Assembly: GCA_029262995.1 (NCBI GenBank)
Contig: JAJCYH010000005.1
Span: forward strand, 1 to 64,000
DNA from: Saprospiraceae bacterium
GTDB taxonomy: Bacteria > Bacteroidota > Bacteroidia > Chitinophagales > Saprospiraceae
Direction of reading: 5' to 3'
Length of the DNA stretch: 64,000 nucleotides
Below, piece by piece: positions 7,565 to 16,400 of this stretch. A program made the translations under genes and the position numbers. The notes under the pieces were generated by a model, which did not search any database, was not told where the DNA came from, and worked only from the letters and a program-made list of their open reading frames with translations. Each line of letters begins with the position of its first letter. The first letter of the stretch is position 1.

Positions 7565-9847
7565 TTAGTTATTTAGAATTGAATTATCATTAAGAATATC
7601 TGATATTAAATGCCTTAGGTAAGGATTGATAGTTACATACCCTTCTTTAAGTACCATAACAATCTTTTGTTTAGCAAGGTAGTCTATTTCGGCTTTTGTA
7701 TTTTCTATTTCAACTTCATCAAAAATATTTTTTAAACTTGGAAAATGTTGTTTATCGTACATGATTAGATGATTAAGCATAGTTTGATTATCCAAGACTC
7801 TATCACTAAATTCTTTTGAATTTTTTACAAGGTTGAAATTACTTTCTTCCATGCACCACAATTGCATGGCGAATCCTATGTTACCTTTACTAATATTGGC
7901 AATTGACCGCGATTTTTGACGCATTTCACTAGAATTAAATTCTATCTCATCGTGATCAGCTACAGCATGTGCTCTCATTAAAAGAGCTTCTTCTATCTTT
8001 TCTACTGCCATGTTGTCTGTACGAATGATTTCTGTAAAAATCTTATCTAGATCAAACAAGCATCTTAATCTGTTTTCTAATTTTTGCGTAAAGCTTAAAG
8101 CAAAATAGATATTCTGATTATTTCTTTGCACCAAGGGTAGAAGAGTATTCATCAAATCAAACAATTCTTCTGACGAATGGGAATAATGACTTAAATCATC
8201 AATTGTGAGTATACAAAAGTCATTGCTTTTGTTCTTGATTACATGTTTTATTACAGCAATAAGATTATTATCGACATGTATTTTATTGCCATTGATGTCT
8301 AGTGATTGTCCTTGAACAATATGATAGCTGATAACACTGGATTGGATGAGTGGAATTAATTCAATTAAAGCGGACTTACCACTGCCATATGAGCCACTTA
8401 TCAAAAGTGACCCTCCAAATCCAGATTGCCAAAGCTTAAAATGATTCTCAATTTTTTCTATAAGTATTGGTCTCCTGACAAAAAATGAAGATCCTAAAAA
8501 TCCTTTTCTCATAAACAATGAATTGCTATCACTGTCTGGATTAAAGCCAAGTACACCGTTAATATATTCTGATAAGCTTGTTTTATTTGTTAGATAATTT
8601 TTGGTAAAAATCCTATTCTTTAAACGCTGAAGAAATTGCTTTATAGCATTAATTTCATATCTCTGCTCGAGAGTAGGCATATAGCTAATACCACTGGTTA
8701 ACTGTCCTATTTTTGATATTGGCAGAAAGGAATAATTATCATTAAATAGTTGAGAAACATTTATATAACGGTACAGGTTTTGCAGAATTTCATCTAATGG
8801 TTCAAAGATTTCTTTTCTTATCTGTTGCTCATAGTCCAACATTAACTTGGCTAATGATTTCCTCAATTCGTTAGGTGAAAATGAAATGGTATTTCCATCC
8901 CTAGTTTCGACTTTAGCCTTTAGTCTATTGGATAGTTGCAACAAGACAACATTTACTTTCTCTAAAAAGATTACAACTTTACGATCAATTGATCTTAGTG
9001 GACTAGTGAGGTTAAAAGAAGACCATGTAGATACTTCGGATAAAATATCTATATTTTTATATTGAAATCTACCACCAAGTGTCACGAATGGTAATGAAAG
9101 TCTATCTGTGTCTTCCAGGACTATATTTTCATAAGATGAAAAGCTAGGCCTCTCTTCAATTGCTTCTAAGGCAGCATCTATATCTGAGGTAAGTTTGACT
9201 ACTTCTGATTTAGGGATTTCAGAACCTAAAGATTGAATCTGCGTATGTATATTTGATAATATATCAAAATTGTATGTTAAGGCCTGTTGCCTTTGTGAAA
9301 TTGCTTCTTTATAGGCGAGGTTAAAGGCTTTAAAAGATTTATTTATATCATCGATTTTGTGTTCACTCCTTTGAATCCTCTTTATTTGATCTTCTAGAGT
9401 ATTAAGTTGATTTAAGACAACGTGTACTGGGTTGGTTTCATGTATCCACTCTTGTTGTTCGGACCGTTTACCTTCAATAATTTCCTTGAAGTTAATGTCT
9501 AATTCATTTGTTGCTTTAGTAATAGTTGAACAAATTTTTTGTTTGTAGTCATTCGCTTCTTGCTCTGTTTTATTGTTGTGTAGTAGATATTTTAGTTTGA
9601 ACAAATTAAGTGTACAATCTCTGAGCAAGATAGACACTTGCTTGGCTTCGTCCGCCCACGAATAAGAGATAACTATGGCAGAGTCAGGAGGAAGTTTATT
9701 CAAGTTTTGTGATAGGACCTCCTGTATTTTTTCAATATAAAACAGAGACTTGACGGCAAGTATAGGCGCAGAGACAGATTCTGCTTTTACATCAATTGTA
9801 AAGGAGGGTAATGGTTCCGTCATAATTGTATGATTTGTTTTGTTCAT
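7565..9847 (-). CDS. Large P-loop ATPase of unknown function
   Basis: A 760-residue soluble protein. Walker A is GSYGSGKS at about 485-492 and Walker B is FCILTIDD at about 544-551. A short RNNQNIYFALS strand and a SKGNIGFAMQLW segment follow in the positions of the sensor-1 and sensor-2 regions of AAA+/STAND ATPases. The N-terminal 480 residues show no known domain; residues about 80-230 look helical and partly coiled-coil. The last 60 residues look like a winged-helix-type lid. It is the first gene of the operon with the small membrane protein and antiporter and is divergent from the giant repeat protein. I do not recognise a characterised homologue; a regulator or energiser of the two membrane proteins is inferred only from gene order. 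Confidence 0.7.
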   Translation of the reverse strand: MNKTNHTIMTEPLPSFTIDVKAESVSAPILAVKSLFYIEKIQEVLSQNLNKLPPDSAIVISYSWADEAKQVSILLRDCTLNLFKLKYLLHNNKTEQEANDYKQKICSTITKATNELDINFKEIIEGKRSEQQEWIHETNPVHVVLNQLNTLEDQIKRIQRSEHKIDDINKSFKAFNLAYKEAISQRQQALTYNFDILSNIHTQIQSLGSEIPKSEVVKLTSDIDAALEAIEERPSFSSYENIVLEDTDRLSLPFVTLGGRFQYKNIDILSEVSTWSSFNLTSPLRSIDRKVVIFLEKVNVVLLQLSNRLKAKVETRDGNTISFSPNELRKSLAKLMLDYEQQIRKEIFEPLDEILQNLYRYINVSQLFNDNYSFLPISKIGQLTSGISYMPTLEQRYEINAIKQFLQRLKNRIFTKNYLTNKTSLSEYINGVLGFNPDSDSNSLFMRKGFLGSSFFVRRPILIEKIENHFKLWQSGFGGSLLISGSYGSGKSALIELIPLIQSSVISYHIVQGQSLDINGNKIHVDNNLIAVIKHVIKNKSNDFCILTIDDLSHYSHSSEELFDLMNTLLPLVQRNNQNIYFALSFTQKLENRLRCLFDLDKIFTEIIRTDNMAVEKIEEALLMRAHAVADHDEIEFNSSEMRQKSRSIANISKGNIGFAMQLWCMEESNFNLVKNSKEFSDRVLDNQTMLNHLIMYDKQHFPSLKNIFDEVEIENTKAEIDYLAKQKIVMVLKEGYVTINPYLRHLISDILNDNSILNN

Positions 9848-10461
9848 TTGTCTGCCTGTAAAGGTAGCGAAAGCTCATTATAGGATATAGTAATTGGAAA
9901 TTTGAGAATATTTATTCATTTTATTACAACATTTATTGGTGACTAATTCCAATAATCACTTATTGAGACATTCTTTTTGATTTGCTTAACTTATTTATTA
10001 TGATAATTGGTCTTTAAGTTAATAGGGTATAGCACATTTTGATATTAGGTTAAATAGAGGATTGGCCCTTCTTAATTATAAATTGATATTTTAATTTAAT
10101 AAATTTATAAGTGGGATTTATATTTCTAATGTATAATGAAAATGAATGGTTATATTTTATTTGTTAGATATATAGATAATTGAAAAAGAGACAGTTGGCA
10201 GGTAAGTTAAATTTCGATTTGAAGAGAATTAAAAACAGAAATTAAGTAAAATATATTTTGCAGTAATTTTTACACATTAAAATTATATTTTAAGTATTAT
10301 TTACCATATTTTTGGTATTTGATTGAGGATTTCCCTATCCCAATGACAGTAATGACTAATGGTTTGGTAAAATGACCGACATATACTTGGATAGTATAGT
10401 GCTTCGGTGATTAACCGTCTCCTTTAGTATAGCTTTTGATAATGTATTAAAAAAGTGAAAC
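9848..10461. other. 614-bp divergent intergenic region
   Basis: Non-coding, very AT-rich spacer between the divergently read ATPase operon and the giant secreted repeat protein; it must hold both promoters. I found no TAnnTTTG box with a well-spaced TTTG partner, no strong hairpin and no RNA gene. The short minus ORF at its right edge (10356-10586) overlaps the signal-peptide coding region and is a shadow. Confidence 0.5.
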
Positions 10462-13400
10462 ATGTCGTTGAGATCATTTACAATTCCAGCCATTACAGTG
10501 GCTCTTTTATTTTCCTTTAATTTTTTGACTGCAGAAGCTTCTCTTCTGTTAAAAGAAGAAGAGCCTACCATCCATGTGGACTTCAATGAATGTGTATCAT
10601 ATTTTGGTGGATATAATGAAGATTATTCAGAATTTACTGGAGATGTGACTGAGAATCCTGATTGTAGTTTGATGCAATTGGTTGGTGGATTTGTTTATCG
10701 CAGAAATGCTTCAGTGAATACACACTCCTGCACACCTGGTCTGAATTCTCTAGCCATGTGTATTAGCAGCTTGGATTCTTGCAATTATTCTGTAGATAAT
10801 GATAGAGCTCTTAGGTTTGATGTATTAATTTTGCCTGGCTCTACTGGATTTGGCTCAATCAGTGATATTAAGTTTCTATCACAAGCGCCTGAAATGTTCA
10901 GTTTTGTTGATGGAGAAACTGGTGCAAATAATTATCCGACTAAAATGGCACTAAGGGTTTTAGCCAATGGGATAGAAATATATAGAGAGATAGATATAGA
11001 GACATCACGTAACTGGGAAATGAGTGAATTTGATTTCACCAGTGTTCCTGGATTTAGCGTAGCAGTACCAACTCTTTTTTCCTTTGAAATTTTGCCTTAT
11101 TGCCTGATTGGTATAGAATCAGATATGATGGCTTGGGATATTGATGAGTTAACAATAACAGGAGGATGTAATGATCTGAATGGTGGATTGATAAGTGTGA
11201 ATGAGTCTTCTGAGATTTGCTACCCCGATTCTTTGGAAGGGCATAGGTCCTTTAATTTGGAACTGGTAATTGGTTCGACATTTTCGTGGTTTATTCTAAA
11301 TCAGGCTGAAGAGATAGTAGCTTTATCAGATACAAGTGTTTTTGATTTTAATTCTTTGGAAAATGGAATATATACAGTTTATCATATTTCCTATGATACA
11401 ACAGACTTTTCTGGCCTTTTGGTAGGCGGAGTTTTAGAAGATATTGAGGGTTGTTTTGACCTTTCTAATAGTATTGAAATAGCGAACAATAAGCTTGAGG
11501 CAGGAGAATTAAGCAGCGACGAGTCACAAATTGTATTTATATGTAGTGATGATACTCTAAACAACACAATTGTATTAGAGTTAGATGGCTCAACAGCATT
11601 GATAACTGAATACTTGCTGATTGATACAACAGGTAATATTTTAGTAAACACTACTGTAGCCACTATAGATTTGTCTTCATTTTCTGAGGGCAGTTATCAG
11701 ATTATAGCTGTTGGTCATAATGGATCTTTAAGTAATTCCAGTGAAGGAAACTTATTAAGCAGTCTAGAAGGGTGTTTTGTACTTTCCAATGTAATTGATA
11801 TTGAAAAAATGAGGATCAGCGCTGGTCAAATTTCATTTGATGGAGATGACAATTTTCAAGCATGTACAACCAGCAGTTTTGAATTAAACCCAACTTTAGT
11901 TGATTCGATAGGAGGAACTTCACAGTGGGTTTTATATACACCTAACGGAATGATCGTAGGAATTTTTGATGATACACCCATCGACGTAGGAATGATGTTG
12001 TTTCCAACCTTAAGATTGGTTCACCTTAGTTATCTAGGAGTCATCGAAGGGCTTGAATTAGGAGAAAACATAAATGATCTAGAAGGATGTTTTGACGTCT
12101 CAAATGTATTGATAGTTGATATTCCAACTGTAGAAGGCGGAGTTATAAGTTCTAACGGTCTTGACAGTTTAAATATATGTGTAAATGATCCTATAGAATC
12201 AATGGTAGAAGTACTCGTTGAAGGTATTTCTGGAACGGCATCTTCATTAATTGTTACAGATGAAAATGGATTGATACTTGGAATTCCAAGTGACAATATC
12301 ATTGACTTTAGCAATGCTGGAACTGGTATTTGTTTTATATGGAATATCTCTTTTGTAAATGTTTTACAAGGCTTTTCTATTGGACAAAATATTGAGGATA
12401 TAGTTGGTTGCTATGATCTGTCTAACTCGATTGAAGTTAATAGAATAGAGTTACAGTCTGCTGAACTTTCGCTTGAATCTGGTGAAACAGAAATTGAAAT
12501 TTGTTCTGGAGATGGAGAAAGTGACAGTTTGATATTCAACGCAATAAACTTTAGTGGTCCTTTTAGCAGCTTGGTTGTAACAGACAACTTAGGAAATATT
12601 TTGGCTATCCCTGATTCAGATATAATTGATTTTGAGGGTGTACCTGATGGGCTGTGTCTTGTTTACCATCTGGTATCCTCTAATGACAGTATTTTAAGTA
12701 ATCAGCAGAGCAGTTTAGATAGTATAGTAGGATGTTATGAGCTTTCCAATGCAGTTACAGTTATTCGTCACCAAGTAATAGGTGGTAACCTGATGACAAC
12801 AGATAGCCTAACAGAAGTTTCTATTGTCATCGGTGATAATGTATCAGATGAAGTGGATGTGATACTAAATGATGCATTTGGAGAGCAAATGTCATGGATA
12901 ATTACAGACACCCTTGGTGAGATATTGTCTATTCCTAGTGACCCTCCATTTGATTTTTCAACAGCTGGTGCAGGCGTTTGTAATATATACAATATAAGTT
13001 ATTATGGAATACTTACTGGATTGGACGTGGGATCAAATGTCAATGATATTGTTGGTTGTTATGATCTTTCAAACGCTATTATAGTTAACAGAATAATGTT
13101 GAATGGTGGGGTTATCGTTTTTGATAACGGTAGAGACACAGTTGCCATTTGTACAGGAGACCCTATAGTTGACAGTCTGAATGTAACATTGACTGATTTT
13201 GAAGGTCCATTATCTTCCTGGATAATTACAGATATAAGTGGTCTTATTCTTGAATTGCCATTAGGTCCTCCGTTTGCATTTGAAAATGCACCAACCGGAA
13301 TATGTCAGATTTGGCACATCAGTTATACAATGGACCTTGATGGCCTTGAAGTTGGACTTAATGTCAACGAACTGGATGGGGCTTTTAATTTATCTAATGT

Positions 13401-16400
13401 ACTGGTAGTTGAAAGAACACATGTTGATGGAGGAGACATTATGACAGTTGATTCTATGACCGTGGTTTCGCTTTGTACAGGAGATGGTATAGCTGATATA
13501 GTAAGTGCTTTTGTTGAAGGAGAAGAAGGAGATAGTTCGGCTTGGATTATTACGGATGCAAGTGATGTTATCCTTGCCTTACCAGATTCACTTACAGTTG
13601 ATTTTGATGGTGCAGGTGCAGGAACTTGTTTTATTTATCATATTTCATTTTACGATAATCTTACGGCTTTAGCTATAGATAGTTCATTGAATGATTTGAT
13701 TGGTTGTTATGATTTATCGAATGCCATAACCGTAATAAGAACGGAAGTTGATGGAGGTATCATATCAGAAGCATCTGGTTTGGATACGATAAATATTGTT
13801 GTCGGCGAAGGCGTAGTTGACTCATTAGAATTTTCTGTGATTGATGCAATGGGAGATTCTTTAGTGTGGGTTATTACAGATACAACAGGTATGATATTAA
13901 GTATTAGTTCTAATCCTCCAGTGGATTTTGAATCTGCAGGTGAAGGCGTATGTTTGGTATACCATTTAAGTTATGGTGCTGGTATACAAGGCTTAATTAT
14001 TGGGAATAATCTAAATGATATTATAGGTTGTTTTGATCTTTCAAATTCAATAACCGTAATAAGAACGGAAGTTAATGGAGGTGTAATTTCGAGTATTGAT
14101 TCCTTGGTACTCATCGATCTTTGTATTCAGGAAATGAATTCTGATTCTATTGATGTGCTTTTAAGCGATGAAAAGGGGACTGAATTTCAATGGATAATTA
14201 CAGATGATTTGGGTGTAATTCTGGCTTTGCCAGTTTCTCCGCCGTTTGATTTTTCGAATGCTCCAACAGGCACTTGTCAAATTTGGCATTTGGCTTCATT
14301 GGGCAGTGTTACTGGGTTGACAGTAGGAGAAAATATTGCAGATATTACAGGAGTTTTTGATTTTTCTAATCCAATTGAGGTTGTTAGACAACAAGTAGAT
14401 GGAGGGCTGATAAGTCATAACTCTGGTTTGGATACTTTGATGTTGATAACGAATGACGGTATTGCTGATTCAATTGATTTAAATTTGGTAAATGCTGTTG
14501 GTGATTCAACGCATTGGATAATTACAGATGAACAAGGATTAATTTTGGCATTACCTGATACCTTGCCTTTTGACTTTGAAGGCTCTGCTCCAGGTATTTG
14601 TTTGATGTGGAATATTTCTTTTAATGAGATACCTGAAGGCTTAGAAATTGATTCTTCGGCATTTGATCTAGGAGGCTGTTTTGATCTTTCCAATGCAATT
14701 ACAATTATAAGAGATCACATACAAGGTGGTAATCTTATTACGGTTGATAGTCTTACATCTGTAAATGTTTGTTTGAATGACACAATTATAGATTTGATCG
14801 ATGTCATTGTAACGGATACATTTGGGATGAACTTTGGATGGGTGATTACGGACACTTCGGGCTTAATACTTAATTTGCCGATATCCCCTCCATTTGATTT
14901 TTCTAGTGCTGGAGCAGGAATATGTCAGATATGGCATTTGAGTTATCAAGATAACCTTATGGGTCTTGTAGAAGGAAATAATGTTAGTGATCTAACGGGT
15001 TCTTTTGATTTTTCTAATCCAGTTGAAGTAATAAGAGATTCACTAGCGGGAGGAAGTTTAACTTTACTTGATGGTACAACCAGTGATACCATAATATTAG
15101 GTGATGGAAATATTGACACTTTAGAAGTTGTATTGAATATTGCTATAGGAGCAAACTTAATTTATGTGGTTACAGATACTCTAGGGGAAATTCTTGACAC
15201 TACATCAAACAGTAGTTTTACTTTCGAAAATGCAGGTGGAGGCGTCTGTCAGATATGGAATCTTAGCTACGCAAATGGGTTATCTGGTCTAGAGATTTCT
15301 AACAATGTATCTCAACTTAGTGGTTGTTTTGATCTTTCCAATCCAGTAACGATAACGAGAGTAGGTCTTATGGGAGGTGAATTGATGACTACAGATAGCT
15401 TGGTCTTTATTCAGATATGCGTTAGTGATACGTTATCAGATGTATTTGATGTTATACTTTCAGATACAGTTGGACCGATTCAGTCATGGGTTGTTACTGA
15501 TGCTATGGGAATTATTTTGGATCTTCCAGCAAATCAACCATTTGACTTGAGTTCTCAATCAGTGGCGACATGTTTCTTATGGAACCTAAGTCATGATATG
15601 GATATTACGGGTTTAGAAATTGGTCTAAGTGTAGATTCATTGGTTGGCAACTATAATTTTTCTAACGCGATTACAGTAGATAAAGCTTCAAGTACTGCCA
15701 GTTCCATAATGACAACAGACAGCTTGACGGCTGTTTCAATTACAGTTGGTGAAGGCATTGTTGATCTAATCAATGCAATTTCAGCTGGAGGAGATGGAGA
15801 TAGTTCGGTTTGGGTAATTACTGACCCTATGGGAACAATCCTTGTGGTTCAGGATACTGCTTCATTTGATTTTGAATCATCTGGAGGAGGCACATGTTTG
15901 ATTTGGGAAATTAATTTTGAGTTTGGAATATCAGGATTATCTGTTGGAGCTAATATAAATAACTTACAAGGATGTTTTTCTATTTCAAATTCTATAGAAG
16001 TAATGAGAATTCCTACCCCATTAAATGGAGGTGTTTTAACGACCTCTGATTTTTTGATTGCTATTGAAATTTGCGTCGGCAATGGATTAACTGAGGAAAT
16101 AGATGTTGTATTAAATTTCAATCAAGGACCTAATTTTCAATGGGTAATAACGGATACGACGGGATTGATATTAGGCTTACCTGCTGCACCACCTTTTGAT
16201 TTAAGTTTGGCAGGTCCAGGACTATGTCAGATTTGGAATTTGAGTTATGCCAATGGTCTTACGGGATTAAGTGTTGGATTAAACATCAATGGATTGCAAG
16301 GTTTCTTTGATTTTTCAAATGCAATAAGCGTGACACGAAATGCAGCTGATGGTGGAGAAATAGAAACTACTGGCGGAATGACAGAAATTACAATTCCAGT

